Assembly: GCF_008704395.1 (NCBI RefSeq)
Contig: NZ_CP023695.1
Coordinates: forward strand, 5,270,001 to 5,334,000
Direction: 5' to 3'
From: Streptomyces alboniger
Lineage (GTDB): Bacteria; Actinomycetota; Actinomycetes; Streptomycetales; Streptomycetaceae
Length of the DNA stretch: 64,000 bases
Shown here: positions 46,740-56,277 of the stretch, piece by piece
Layout of the letters: each line of letters begins with the position of its first letter
How positions within the stretch are numbered: position 1 is the first letter of the stretch
Translations under genes and position numbers: made by a program
The notes under the pieces: model-generated
Databases searched by the model: none
Told to the model about the DNA's origin: nothing
What the model saw: the letters and a program-made list of their open reading frames with translations, nothing else

Positions 46740-46976
46740 TCAGGTGCCGTGCAAGAAGGCGTCGCCGTGCGTCGCGACGTGGGACTCCACGGCCTCCAGT
46801 GCCTGCTGGGTGGCCTGCGGGGAGCCGGTGCCCCGGCGCTCCGCGTAGTACGCGGCGCCGAGCTTCTTCAGGAGGGCGTCGCCCGCGCGCTTCTCCTGGA
46901 CCTCGTCGAGCTTCTGCTTGCCTTGCGTGAGGCCCCGCTGCGCCTGCTCTTTGGCGCGATCCAGGAAGCCTGCCAT
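46740..46976 (-). CDS. Small conserved actinobacterial protein
   Basis: A 78-residue, highly charged helical protein (MAGFLDRAKEQAQRGLTQGKQKLDEVQEKRAG...), with no membrane segment and a FLHGT end. The ATG at 46976 has GGCAGGAG upstream; the longer reading to 47036 is unlikely. Function unknown. Confidence 0.8.
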   Translation of the reverse strand: MAGFLDRAKEQAQRGLTQGKQKLDEVQEKRAGDALLKKLGAAYYAERRGTGSPQATQQALEAVESHVATHGDAFLHGT

Positions 46977-47225
46977 TGCTGTCTCCTGCCGGTTGAAGCC
47001 AAGGGTGCGGGCTGTGCCGCCCCGCAAAGTCTTCAACGGAAGCCTTGATCCCGCAGTTCCCGGCGCTCATGCGGGCGAGCCGACGAGGCCGAACGGGTGG
47101 AAACGCCCTCCCTGCCCCGCGTAAGCGTGATCTATTCCCGCTCGTTTGTGTAATGGCGCCGCCACGTTCCGTGCTGGAAAGCTGGCGGTTGCAGATCACC
47201 GCAGGTACTCGGGAGGGCACACGCA

Positions 47226-48632
47226 ATGTCGGTAGGCGAAGAGATCCGGGCGGACTCGGAGAAGCCGCAGCAGAGCCTCGGCACATCAGCCGCACGGAAT
47301 CTGGCCACCACCACCAAGTCGGCACCGCAGATGCAGGAGATCAGCTCGCGCTGGCTGCTGCGGATGCTGCCCTGGGTGCAGGTGCAGGGCGGCACGTACC
47401 GGGTGAACCGGAGGATGAGCTACTCGGTCGGGGACGGCCGGGTGACCTTCGTGAAGACGGGTGACCAGGTGGAGGTCATCCCGGCGGAGCTCGGCGAGCT
47501 GCCGGCGCTGCGCGACTTCGACGACCAGGAGGTGCTGGCGGAGCTGGCGCGGCGCTGCCGGCAGCGGGAGTTCGCGGCGGGCGAGATCCTGACCTCCTTC
47601 GGCAGTCAGGCCGACGAGGTCTTCCTGCTCGCGCACGGCCGGGTGGAGAAGGTCGGCACGGGCCCCTACGGCGGCGACGCGGTGCTGGGGACGCTCGCCG
47701 ACGGCTCCTACTTCGGGGAGTCGGCGCTCCTCGACCCCGAGGCCATCTGGGAGTACACGGCACGCGCGGTGACCGACTGTACGGTCCTGACGCTGCCGAG
47801 GCAGGACCTCGATCAGGTCGCCGAGCGCAGCGAATCTCTGCGCGGCCACCTCCATCGGCTGCGGTCCATCCCGGCGCAGCGCACCAACAAGTACGGCGAG
47901 GCGGCCATCGACCTCTCGGCCGGGCACGTCGGTGAGGCGGTGCTGCCGGGCACCTTCGTGGACTACGAATCGTCGCCGCGCGAGTACGAGTTGAGCGTCG
48001 CCCAGACGGTTCTGCGCGTCCACACGCGCGTGGCCGACCTCTACAACCAGCCGATGAACCAGACGGAGCAGCAGCTGCGGCTCACCGTCGAGGCGCTCAA
48101 GGAGCGCCAGGAGCACGAGCTGATCAACAACCGCGAGTTCGGGCTCCTGAACAACTGCGAGTACGACCAGCGGATCCAGCCGCACGAGGGCGTGCCCAGC
48201 CCCGACGACATGGACGAACTGCTCAGCCGCAGGCGCGGATCGAAGCTCTTCCTCGCCCACCCGCGCGCGATCTCCGCGTTCGGCCGCGAGCTCAACAAGC
48301 GCGGACTCGTCCCCGAGACCATCGACATGGGCGGCAACAGGATCCCGACCTGGCGCGGCGTCCCGATCTTCCCGTGCAACAAGATCCCGGTGACCGAGGC
48401 CCGCACGACGTCCATCATCTGTATGCGTACGGGCGAGGAGGAGCAGGGGGTCGTCGGCCTGCGGCAGAGCGGCATCCCGGACGAGATCGAACCGAGCCTG
48501 TCCGTGCGGTTCATGGGCATCAGCGAGCAGGCGATCATCTCGTACCTGGTGTCGACCTACTACTCCGCGGCCGTCCTGGTGCCGGACGCGCTCGGAGTGC
48601 TGGAGAACGTCGAGATCGGCCGCTGGACGTGA
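47226..48632 (+). CDS. Family 2B encapsulin shell protein with inserted cNMP-binding domain
   Basis: A 468-residue protein with the architecture of family 2B encapsulins: an HK97-type N-terminal arm and E-loop region (about 1-90), an inserted cyclic-nucleotide-binding domain (about 95-215, with FGESALL at 163-169) and the HK97-fold body from about 225, including [12 protein letters not shown] and the [20 protein letters not shown] segment. These self-assemble into nanocompartments. The ATG has GGGAGG nine bases upstream. The adjacent polyprenyl synthase is the probable cargo. It is often misannotated as a Crp-like regulator, but no HTH follows the cNMP domain. Confidence 0.9.
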   Translation: MSVGEEIRADSEKPQQSLGTSAARNLATTTKSAPQMQEISSRWLLRMLPWVQVQGGTYRVNRRMSYSVGDGRVTFVKTGDQVEVIPAELGELPALRDFDDQEVLAELARRCRQREFAAGEILTSFGSQADEVFLLAHGRVEKVGTGPYGGDAVLGTLADGSYFGESALLDPEAIWEYTARAVTDCTVLTLPRQDLDQVAERSESLRGHLHRLRSIPAQRTNKYGEAAIDLSAGHVGEAVLPGTFVDYESSPREYELSVAQTVLRVHTRVADLYNQPMNQTEQQLRLTVEALKERQEHELINNREFGLLNNCEYDQRIQPHEGVPSPDDMDELLSRRRGSKLFLAHPRAISAFGRELNKRGLVPETIDMGGNRIPTWRGVPIFPCNKIPVTEARTTSIICMRTGEEEQGVVGLRQSGIPDEIEPSLSVRFMGISEQAIISYLVSTYYSAAVLVPDALGVLENVEIGRWT

Positions 48633-48734
48633 CCGCCGGACCGTGTCCGTGGCCGCGGCGCGGGGTACACCCCTTCCGTACGCGCCCACAGGCCGAGGAA
48701 CCGCCACCGTCCACATCCTTCCCGGGGTGAGTCC

Positions 48735-49820
48735 ATGACGGACATGACGACGGACACGGCAGGCATGGCGGCGATGATGTCGTGGCCACAGGGCCCCGGT
48801 GAGGGGCAGGAGGCCCAGGAGATCCTGGCGGCGGCGCGGGCGTGCGTCGATCCCGAGCTGCGCGGGGCGATCGACTCACTGCCCGGCTCCCTGCGCCGGG
48901 TCGCGCGCTACCACTTCGGGTGGGAGCACGCCGACGGAACACCGGCCGCGGGGAACGCGGGCAAGGCCATCAGGCCCGCGCTCGTGCTCGCCGCGGTGCG
49001 GGCGCTCGGCGGCGAGCACGCTACGGCCGTGCGGGCCGCGGCGGCCGTGGAGCTGATCCACAACTTCACGCTCCTGCACGACGATGTGATGGACCGCGAC
49101 ACCACGCGCAGGCACCGGCCCACCGCCTGGACCGTGTTCGGCGACGCCGACGCGATCCTGGTCGGTGACGCCATGCAGGCGCTGGGGATGAGGCTGCTCG
49201 CCGAGGACCCCCACCCGGGGGCCCCGGCGGCCTCCGCCCGCCTGGCCCGATGTGTCATCGAGCTCTGCGCGGGGCAGCAGGCGGACTGCGCCATGGAGCG
49301 GCGCGGCCCTGCCGAGGTCACGCTCGACGAGTGCCTGGCCATGGCCGAGGCCAAGACCGGGGCGTTGCTGGGCTGCGCGTGCGCGCTCGGGGCGGTGTAC
49401 GCGGGCGGGGCGCCCGAGGAGGTCGACGCGCTCGACGGGTTCGGCAGGGAGGCCGGGCTCGCCTTCCAGCTCATCGACGACGTCATCGGCATCTGGGGTG
49501 ACCCCGGTCGCACGGGCAAGGCCGCGGGCGCCGACCTGGCGGCGCGCAAGAAGTCCCTGCCGGTGGTCGCCGCGCTCGCCTCGGGCACGCCGGACGCGGT
49601 CGACCTGGCCGAGCTGTACGGCGGGCCCGCCATGAGCGAGGCCGAGCTGGAGCGTGCGGCACGTCTGGTGGAGCAGGCGGGCGGGCGTGACTGGGCGCAG
49701 GTGCACGCGGCCGATCGGATGTCGCGGGCGATAGGCCAGCTCGCCCGGGCGGTCCCTGATCCGGAGGCGGCGGGCGGACTGCTGGCCCTCGCCGAGTTCG
49801 TGACGCGGCGTACGCATTGA
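48735..49820 (+). CDS. Polyprenyl diphosphate synthase, probable encapsulin cargo
   Basis: A 361-residue all-trans prenyltransferase. The first Asp-rich motif is LLHDDVMDRDTTRR and the second is FQLIDDVIGIWGDPGRTGK, with the KAIRPALVLAA segment earlier. It elongates allylic diphosphates such as FPP or GGPP. A disordered Met/Gly-rich N-terminus (about 1-30) precedes the fold and could be the cargo-loading region. It lies 102 bp after the encapsulin gene on the same strand, with no terminator clear between them. Chain length is not predictable. Confidence 0.88.
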   Translation: MTDMTTDTAGMAAMMSWPQGPGEGQEAQEILAAARACVDPELRGAIDSLPGSLRRVARYHFGWEHADGTPAAGNAGKAIRPALVLAAVRALGGEHATAVRAAAAVELIHNFTLLHDDVMDRDTTRRHRPTAWTVFGDADAILVGDAMQALGMRLLAEDPHPGAPAASARLARCVIELCAGQQADCAMERRGPAEVTLDECLAMAEAKTGALLGCACALGAVYAGGAPEEVDALDGFGREAGLAFQLIDDVIGIWGDPGRTGKAAGADLAARKKSLPVVAALASGTPDAVDLAELYGGPAMSEAELERAARLVEQAGGRDWAQVHAADRMSRAIGQLARAVPDPEAAGGLLALAEFVTRRTH

Positions 49821-49829
49821 GGGGTGCGT

Positions 49830-49980
49830 ACGCATCGACGGCGAGGGGGTGCGGAGGGGAGGCCGGGGGCTGAGGTGAGGGGGCCGTAGATGGGTGGGGG
49901 GCCTGAGATGAGGGGGGCCGGGCTGAGGGGGCCCGGGGTGAGAGAAGGGGTGGGCTGATGTGAGGGAAGGGGTGTGACGC
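49830..49980. repeat. G-rich degenerate repeat block
   Basis: About 150 bp of G-runs with repeated CTGAGATGAGGGG / GGGGGCCTGAG-type units, between the prenyl synthase and a terminator. Many runs of four or more G could form G-quadruplexes. No coding potential; 50031-50153 also shows no gene. Confidence 0.55.
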
Positions 49981-49987
49981 GAGGGTG

Positions 49988-50030
49988 AGGCCCCGCGGTC
50001 CCCGGGTTCCGGGTGTGCCGCGGGGGCCTT
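49988..50030 (+). terminator. Terminator after the encapsulin operon
   Basis: AGGCCCCGCGG pairs with CCGCGGGGGCCT with one bulge, followed by TCC. It would end the encapsulin-prenyl synthase transcript. Confidence 0.65.
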
Positions 50031-50153
50031 CCGTGCGCCCGGAGGCGATCACTTAGGCTGCAACCGGCGGGCGATCACGCGGAGTTGAGCGTGCGAGAGC
50101 CGTGCCGTCGTAGTCGGGCCGGTGGTGGCGAGCGGTGAGGGGCGGGGCGGGCT

Positions 50154-50831
50154 GTGGGTGTGGCGATCCGTAGGGCCGGGGAGGTGGACCGGGACGCCGT
50201 GGTCCGGTTGCTCGACGAGGCGTTCATGCGGGACCCGGTGAGCAGTTGGGTCTTTCCCGGCGAGGAGCACCGTCGGCGCAGGCACGGCGCGTTGATGGGC
50301 GCCTTCTTCGACCTCGCGCTCGACGAGGGGTACGTCGACATCACCGAGGACGGCGCGGCCGCGGCCCTGTGGTGGTCCGTGCCCGCGGCGGTGCCCTCCG
50401 CGGCGCCCGGGAGCGGGGAGGGCGTGAATGCCGGGGAGCAGGGGAGCGCTGGGGCGGGCGGGAGTGCCGGCGAGGACGGCCCCGCCCTGTTGCGCGAGGC
50501 GGTCGACCCGGAGAACGAGAGAGTCGAGCTGATGGGGCGGCTGGCGGACGAGGCCCATCCGACCGACCGGGCGCACCAGTACCTGCACATGATCGCCGTG
50601 CGGCCGGACCGGCAGGGGGAGGGACTCGGGACGGCGCTGGTCACCGCCGTCCTCGACCGGTGCGACCGGGAGGGCCTGCACGCCTACCTGGAGGCGAGCA
50701 GCGCGCGGAGCCGTGAGTTGTACGAGCGGCTGGGGTTCGCCTTCACGGGGGCGCCGCTCGATCTGCCGGACGGCCCCCGAATGTGGCCGATGTGGCGGGA
50801 GCCGCGGGTGGTCGTACCGCCCTCCGAGTAG
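50154..50831 (+). CDS. GNAT-family N-acetyltransferase
   Basis: A 225-residue GNAT. The acetyl-CoA motif is LHMIAVRPDRQGEGLGTALVTAVLDRCDREG, followed by AYLEASSARSRELYERLGFAFTG. A Gly/Glu-rich insertion (about 80-115, PGSGEGVNAGEQGSAGAGGSAGEDG) separates the first strands from the core. Start is the GTG at 50154 or 50160. Substrate unknown; proximity to the encapsulin pair may be coincidental because a terminator intervenes. Confidence 0.82.
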   Translation: MGVAIRRAGEVDRDAVVRLLDEAFMRDPVSSWVFPGEEHRRRRHGALMGAFFDLALDEGYVDITEDGAAAALWWSVPAAVPSAAPGSGEGVNAGEQGSAGAGGSAGEDGPALLREAVDPENERVELMGRLADEAHPTDRAHQYLHMIAVRPDRQGEGLGTALVTAVLDRCDREGLHAYLEASSARSRELYERLGFAFTGAPLDLPDGPRMWPMWREPRVVVPPSE

Positions 50832-50885
50832 GGCGGCGGATCCCTGGGGCTGCCCAACCACGCCGGGCGGGAATAAACTCTGTGT

Positions 50886-51242
50886 ATGGGCAGCGAAGGG
50901 CCCCGGTCCGGCGCCGGCCCGCAGGAAGAGCCAGTCTGCGGCGCCTGCGGAGAGCCGGTCGGCACGGTCATCCGGCGGCGCAAGGTGCTCGGGGTGTTCG
51001 TCCCCGTCTGGCGCCCCGGGCCATGTCGTAACGCGCTGTGCGAGGCCTGCGTGGGCGCCGAGGCCGAGGAAGCGCGGCCCGCCGGCCGCATCAGCGGCAG
51101 GCACTTCAGGTCGCGGCACCGCCGAAAGTCGCCGGCGGCGTTACCGGACCCCGGGGGCCGGGGCGCCTCCAAAGCGGGCCCGGCGGGCCCGGCGGACCCG
51201 GCGTCCACGCGGCAGGCCCCGGCGGACGACGACGCCGAATGA
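50886..51242 (+). CDS. Small CxxC zinc-ribbon-like protein
   Basis: A 118-residue protein with paired cysteines CGACG (18-22) and C...CEAC (48-56), suggesting one zinc site. The basic middle and the Pro/Ala-rich tail look disordered. The ATG at 50886 has no ribosome-binding site; AATAAACT just before it could be a -10 for a leaderless mRNA. Streptomyces-specific unknown. Confidence 0.6.
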   Translation: MGSEGPRSGAGPQEEPVCGACGEPVGTVIRRRKVLGVFVPVWRPGPCRNALCEACVGAEAEEARPAGRISGRHFRSRHRRKSPAALPDPGGRGASKAGPAGPADPASTRQAPADDDAE

Positions 51243-51372
51243 GACCGGCGTGAGACCGGCGTGACTCCTCATTCCGTCATGCCGGGGCCCTGGGCCGACG
51301 GGCCGACGCGTCGCAGGGGGTAGGTGTGGCGATAAGGTCCCCCGGTCGGCGGCTCGCCCGGGGAGGGGTGCG

Positions 51373-52389
51373 ATGAAGGCGCGATGGGGTGGACTCGCCC
51401 TGGTGGGGCTGGGGCTGGGGCTGGGGCTGGGGCTGGTGTCGGTGGGGTGCGGCGCCGGGCTCGGTTCCTTATCGGACGACTCTCCGCCCCGGTACGCGCG
51501 GGAGCCCGGCGTGCCCAGGGTGAGGAGCGAGGCCGAGTTTCCCGAACTGCCTTTGGATCGTTATGAGTTGAGCGCCCGCGACAGTGAACGCATGCAGCGG
51601 GCCCAGGCGTATCTCGTACGGCGGTGCATGCGGTCCTTCGGTTTCGCCGACTTCCCTCTCGCCCCCAAGCCCCGCGGCCAGATGAGCGAGTCGTTCCACA
51701 GCACCCTGACCCTGGTGGCGGTCTCCCCTTAAGGGATGCTCGATCTCGGCCAGGCGCGGCGCTGGGGCTACGGCTTCGACCCCGACCGTGTGGAGGCGGG
51801 GGTGGCGGGGGATCTGCCGAAGGGGCGGGCGCCTACGCAGCGGGAGTTCGAGGTGCTGCACGGTTCCGGCGCGGAGGACGGCGGCGGCATGGTGGTGCGC
51901 GGCCGCGAGGTCCCCGAGGGAGGTTGCTCGGCGGAGGGCTCGCGGCGGCTGATGGCGCAGGTGGCGGACGAGGAGCACATGTGGGGGTATGTCTCCGGGC
52001 GCGTCCGGAGGATCGACAAGGCCGTCGCCAAGGACCCCCGGGTGCTCAGGGCCTTCCGGGACTGGTCACGCTGCGTCCAGGGCAAGGGCTTCAAGGAGTA
52101 CGGGAGTCCGGCCGACGCCGTCCGGGACGAGGCGTGGCGCGTGGGGCGCGGGGACGGCAACACGGCTCGTACGAAGAGGGAGTTGGGGACGGCCGTCGCC
52201 GATGTCACGTGCAACCGGAAGCTGAACACCGCCGGGGTCTGGTGGGCCGTGAGCAATGAGCGGCAGCGCGCCGAACTGCGCCGCAACAAGTCCCGGTACA
52301 GGGCCGTGCGCGCGGACTTGGACCGGTTGCGGGCCGCTGTCGACAAGGCCCTCGGCGAGCCTGCCGGGAAAGCCCTCGGCGAGCGGTGA
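51373..52389 (+). pseudogene. Lipoprotein-like gene interrupted by an in-frame TAA
   Basis: One reading frame of 339 codons is split by the TAA at 51730-51732. The upstream 119 residues have a signal peptide and a lipobox-like SVGC; the downstream part (from 51736) continues as MLDLGQARRWGYGFDP and runs to 52389. Related Streptomyces proteins, as I recall them, read through this point with Tyr, so TAC to TAA would explain it. The frame also holds a TTA codon at 51469 and a GGGGCT tandem repeat in the signal peptide (about 51408-51436). It could instead be two genes; function unknown. Confidence 0.65.
51408..51436 (+). repeat. GGGGCT hexanucleotide tandem repeat
   Basis: About five copies of GGGGCT encode the Leu-Gly run of the signal peptide of the interrupted gene. 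Unit changes would keep the frame. Confidence 0.7.
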
Positions 52390-52440
52390 CAAGGAGGCGG
52401 TCGTGCGTGGGGCGTCCGCGCCGCGTGATAGACACATGCG

Positions 52441-53070
52441 ATGACGATCTCCGGCCGGGCGTTCGACGCCGTACTGAGTGACCTCGACGGCGTGATCCGC
52501 TTCTACGACATGGCGGAGCTGGAACAACTGGAAACCTCTGCCGGGCTGCCGCGGGGCAGCACCGCCGAGATCGCCTTCGCGCCCGAGACCGATCTGCCGC
52601 TGATGCGCGGCGAGATCACCAAGGAGCAGTGGATCGACTCGATCGCCCGCGGGCTCGCCGACCGGGTGCCGATGGAGCGCGGACGCGAGCTGGGGACCAC
52701 TTTGGCGGAGACCAAGTTCCGGGCCGACGACGCGGTGGTCGGGTTGCTCCGGCAGGTCCGTGCGGCCGGACTGCCGGTCCTGCTGGTGACGAACGCGACG
52801 CCGTGGCTGGCCGACGACCTGGCACTGCTCGGCCTCACCGGGCCCGCCGGGCTCTTCGACGACGTGATCAGCAGCGCGGACCTCGGTATCACCAAGCCGG
52901 ATCGCCGCATCTACGAGACGGCGGCCGAGCGGGCCGGGACCGCCCCCGGCCGTTGCCTTTTCGTCGACGACCGTCAGGAGAACGTGGACGCGGCCGAAGC
53001 GCTCGGGATGACAGGCCTGCTCTACCGCGAACCGGCCGACCTGCGCGGGGCGTTGACCCCGCTCCTCTGA
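52441..53070 (+). CDS. HAD-superfamily hydrolase
   Basis: A 209-residue HAD phosphatase. Motif I is LSDLDGV, motif II VTNATPW, the Lys motif is in GITKPDRRIYE and motif IV is FVDDRQENVDAAEALG. Motif I ends in Val where most have Thr. The likely substrate is a small phosphorylated metabolite. No ribosome-binding site is seen before the ATG. Confidence 0.85.
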   Translation: MTISGRAFDAVLSDLDGVIRFYDMAELEQLETSAGLPRGSTAEIAFAPETDLPLMRGEITKEQWIDSIARGLADRVPMERGRELGTTLAETKFRADDAVVGLLRQVRAAGLPVLLVTNATPWLADDLALLGLTGPAGLFDDVISSADLGITKPDRRIYETAAERAGTAPGRCLFVDDRQENVDAAEALGMTGLLYREPADLRGALTPLL

Positions 53071-53161
53071 CCCTGGCCCCGCGTCCCGCGCGCTCGCGTC
53101 CCGCGCGCTCGCGCCCGCTCCCGCGACCCCGGCGAAGATCACGATTACTGTTCTCCGCAGG

Positions 53162-53187
53162 TGTCATGCGGGTGGGGAAGCTCCGTC
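53162..53187 (+). promoter_or_regulatory. ECF41-type promoter
   Basis: TGTCATG (53162-53168) and CGTC (53184-53187) are 15 bp apart, close to the ECF41 consensus TGTCACA-N15/16-CGTC. It lies 36 bp before the sigma gene, as expected for autoregulation. Confidence 0.6.
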
Positions 53188-53222
53188 ACAGCCATGGCCG
53201 ACGCGACGGGAGAATGTGACAG

Positions 53223-54173
53223 ATGGACGACAACGCATCGGCGCAGACCGACCTGGCCACCCGCTTCGAGGAGCACAGACCCCGTCTGAACGCGGTCGCC
53301 TACCGCATGCTCGGCTCGGTCGGCGAGTCCGAGGACGCCGTCCAGGAGGCGTGGTTCCGGCTCAGCCGCACCGAGGCCGCCGGGAAGCCGGGATCAGGCG
53401 CGGGCGAGGCGGGTGAAGCGGGCGAGGTGCGCAACCTCGGCGGCTGGCTCACGACAGTCGTCGGCCGGATCTGCCTGGATCTGCTGCGCTCGCGGCAGTC
53501 CCGGCGCGAGGACTCCCTTGACGTCTCCTTGGAGACGCACGTGCCGGACCCGATCGTGAGCGGCGTGGACGTGGTCGACCCCGAGCAGGAGATGCTGCTC
53601 GCCGACTCGGTGGGTCTCGCCCTGCTCGTCGTACTCGAAACCCTCGCGCCCGCCGAGCGGCTGGCGTTCGTGCTGCACGACATGTTCGCCGTGCCCTTCG
53701 AGGAGATCGCGCCCATCGTGGAGCGCTCGGCCGCCGCGACCCGGCAGCTGGCCAGCCGGGCCCGGCGCCGCGTGCGGGGGTCGGCCCCGGTCCAGGAGAC
53801 GGATGTCGCCAAGCAGCGGGAGGTCGTCGAGGCCTGGATGGCCGCCACGAAGGCAGGCGACTTCGACGCGTTGCTCGAACTCCTCGACCCGGACGTCGTG
53901 TTGCGCGCGGACACGGGCGAGCTGTCGTCGGGCCTGTCGAAGCTGGTGCGCGGCGCGGCGGCGGTGGCCGGGCAGGCCACGATGTTCGCGCGGCTCGCCG
54001 CCGACCAGCACCTCGTGCTCGTCAACGGCCTGCCGGGGCTGGTCGCGACGCCGGGCGGCAAGGTGTTCTCGCTCGGCTCCTTCACCGTCGTGGACGGCAG
54101 GATCGTGGAGATCAACATCATCGCGGACCCCGAGAGGCTGCGGAACCTGCGGATTCCGGAGGCCGGCGCCTGA
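53223..54173 (+). CDS. ECF41-family sigma factor with SnoaL-like C-terminal domain
   Basis: A 316-residue sigma factor: sigma-2 (about 15-100, AYRMLGSVGESEDAVQEAWFRL), sigma-4 (about 125-180, LETLAPAERLAFVLHDMFAVPFEEIAPIVERS) and a C-terminal SnoaL-like domain with the conserved NGLPG near 265 and DGRIVEIN. ECF41 sigmas use this domain as a built-in anti-sigma instead of a separate protein. The usual carboxymuconolactone-decarboxylase or oxidoreductase partner is not adjacent. Confidence 0.9.
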   Translation: MDDNASAQTDLATRFEEHRPRLNAVAYRMLGSVGESEDAVQEAWFRLSRTEAAGKPGSGAGEAGEAGEVRNLGGWLTTVVGRICLDLLRSRQSRREDSLDVSLETHVPDPIVSGVDVVDPEQEMLLADSVGLALLVVLETLAPAERLAFVLHDMFAVPFEEIAPIVERSAAATRQLASRARRRVRGSAPVQETDVAKQREVVEAWMAATKAGDFDALLELLDPDVVLRADTGELSSGLSKLVRGAAAVAGQATMFARLAADQHLVLVNGLPGLVATPGGKVFSLGSFTVVDGRIVEINIIADPERLRNLRIPEAGA

Positions 54174-54201
54174 GGTGCGGGGGCCCGCCCCCGACGGGGT
54201 C

Positions 54202-56277
54202 TCACGCGCTCGTCCTGCGCACCACCCGCAGCAGATAGTCCTTGCGGTTCAGCGGATCGTGGTCCGTCCGCGCACGCTTCGGAGGAGCGCCGCGTACCGG
54301 CTCGTAGTGGTCGAAGGCGGACTCCAACTCGCCCTCGCCGCGCGTGAGTCCGGGAAGCAGCTGTTCCAGCGCGTGCACCCGCTGTGCGGGGATGTCTCCT
54401 TCCAGGCGGTACGAGGTTCCGCTCGTCGTCGTCGGTGTGTGCGGCACGGCCCGCAGCCGCGCGAGGGCGGGCAGCACCGCCCCGACCGTGTCGGCGGGCA
54501 CGTCGAGCCGGAAGCGGTGCATCGGCTCACACACCGCCGTGCCCGCCTCGCGCAGCGCGTCCATCAGGACCAGCGGCGTCAGATGCCGGAAGTCACCGGC
54601 GGTGCTCGACATGCTCTTGTCGAACGTGCCGTGCGCGTGGCTCTGCCGGGGCCAGTAGCCGGCGTGCGTCATCGTGACCGCGCAGTCCGGGACGCGCCAG
54701 CCGTGCAGCCCCTGTTGGAGGGTCTCCCTGACCGTCTCCTCGACGGCCCGGAAGAACGCGTACGGCATCGAGCCCAGCTCGACCCCCAGCCGGAACTCCA
54801 CCCCGGCGCCGACCGGCGCGGGCTCGACCCGCAGCCCGACCGTGGCGAGGAACGGGTTGGGCTCCTTCTCGCCGATCTCGAACGCCTCACCTGTGCCGAC
54901 GACCCGCTCCACGCAGATCGTCGTGGTCTCGCGGAAGGAGACGTCGAGCCCGAAGTCCTCGGCGAGCGTCGCCTGGATGACCTCCTTCTGGACCTCGCCG
55001 TAGAGCGAGACCGAGACCTCGCGGCGGGCGGTGTCCTGCCGCAGGGCGATCAGCGGGTCCTGCTCGGCGAGTTGGGTGAGCGCGGTGTGCAGGGCGCCCC
55101 GGTCGGCGGGGCGCACCGGCGTGACGACCGTCTCCAGGGTGGGCGGCGCGAAGAGGCGCGCGCCCGGTTCGGTTCCCTTCGGCGGTACGCCGATCACGTC
55201 GCCGACCCTGACGTCGCCGAGCCCCCAGAGCCTGCCGATCCGGCCCGCCCGGACCTCCGGGCGGCGCACATCCGTGCCCTGGTCGAAGACGGTGACGGCG
55301 GTGACCTTGCCGTCCCGGCGCGCCTCGCCCGCCGGGTGCGCGCCGTCGAGGATGTCGAGGCGGTCGCGCGTGCGGATCGTGCCCGAGAACAGACGTACGT
55401 ACGCGATCTTCTCCCCGGCGGGGCCTCGCTCGATTTTGAACACGCTCCCGGAGACCGGACCTTCGGCGTCCCCGGCCGAGGCAGGCAGCAACACGCGGAT
55501 GCCATCGGTGAGTTCGGGGATGCCGGTGCCCGTGACGGCCGAGCCGAAGTAGACGGGGTGCACCAGGGCGCGGCCCGTCTGATGGGCCAGTTCACGGCGC
55601 AGACGGTCGTACGAGAGGGGTGCGCTGCCCTCGGCGTACGCGGACAGCAGCGCGTCGTCGTGCCCGGCGAGCAGCTCGGTCAGGCGGGTGGTGAAGCCGC
55701 GTTCCTCGGCGTTCTCGGCCGTGAATGGCGTGCAGCGGGCGGCGCGTGTGCCGAGGCCGGAGACCGAGCCCATCGGGACGATGTCCGGGGTGAGGCGTTC
55801 CGCGATCTGCTTCAGGACGCTCTCGTAGCGGGCGCCGGCGCGATCCGTCTTGTTCACGAAGATCAGCGTGGGGATGCGCAGTCTGCGCAGGGTGCGCAGC
55901 AGGACGCGGGTCTGCGCCTGTACGCCCTCCACGGCGGAGATCACGAGCACGGCGCCGTCGAGCACGCTCAGGACCCGCTCCACCTCGGCGATGAAGTCCG
56001 GGTGGCCGGGGGTGTCGATGAGGTTGACCGTGACGCCGTCGCCCGTGCCGGCGCCCTCGGGGGCGTCGATGACGAAGGAGACGACCGCGGATTTGATCGT
56101 GATGCCGCGCTGTCGTTCCAGCGCGAGCGAGTCGGTCAGGGTGTTTCCGTCGTCGACGCGGCCGACCTCGTCGATGACGCCGGCGGCGTGCAGCAGCCGC
56201 TCGGTCAGGCTCGTCTTACCGGCGTCGATGTGGGCCAGGATGCCCAGGTTCAGCGTGTGCGGAGCAGGTGAGTGCAC
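54202..56277 (-). CDS. otrA: Tetracycline ribosomal protection protein (TetM/OtrA type)
   Basis: A 691-residue EF-G-like GTPase that frees the ribosome from tetracycline. GTPase motifs: HIDAGKTSLTERLL, RGITIKS, LIDTPGHPDFIAEV and VNKTDRAG. The later domains follow (VERVVGTGEAFEIGEKEPNPFLATVGLRVEP and SMSSTAGDFRHLTP). It is closest to the actinomycete OtrA group. The GTG at 56277 begins right at the G1 motif, which is usual. Tetracycline use is inferred; some members have other or no drug role. An overlapping leader ORF precedes it. Confidence 0.88.
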   Translation of the reverse strand: MHSPAPHTLNLGILAHIDAGKTSLTERLLHAAGVIDEVGRVDDGNTLTDSLALERQRGITIKSAVVSFVIDAPEGAGTGDGVTVNLIDTPGHPDFIAEVERVLSVLDGAVLVISAVEGVQAQTRVLLRTLRRLRIPTLIFVNKTDRAGARYESVLKQIAERLTPDIVPMGSVSGLGTRAARCTPFTAENAEERGFTTRLTELLAGHDDALLSAYAEGSAPLSYDRLRRELAHQTGRALVHPVYFGSAVTGTGIPELTDGIRVLLPASAGDAEGPVSGSVFKIERGPAGEKIAYVRLFSGTIRTRDRLDILDGAHPAGEARRDGKVTAVTVFDQGTDVRRPEVRAGRIGRLWGLGDVRVGDVIGVPPKGTEPGARLFAPPTLETVVTPVRPADRGALHTALTQLAEQDPLIALRQDTARREVSVSLYGEVQKEVIQATLAEDFGLDVSFRETTTICVERVVGTGEAFEIGEKEPNPFLATVGLRVEPAPVGAGVEFRLGVELGSMPYAFFRAVEETVRETLQQGLHGWRVPDCAVTMTHAGYWPRQSHAHGTFDKSMSSTAGDFRHLTPLVLMDALREAGTAVCEPMHRFRLDVPADTVGAVLPALARLRAVPHTPTTTSGTSYRLEGDIPAQRVHALEQLLPGLTRGEGELESAFDHYEPVRGAPPKRARTDHDPLNRKDYLLRVVRRTSA

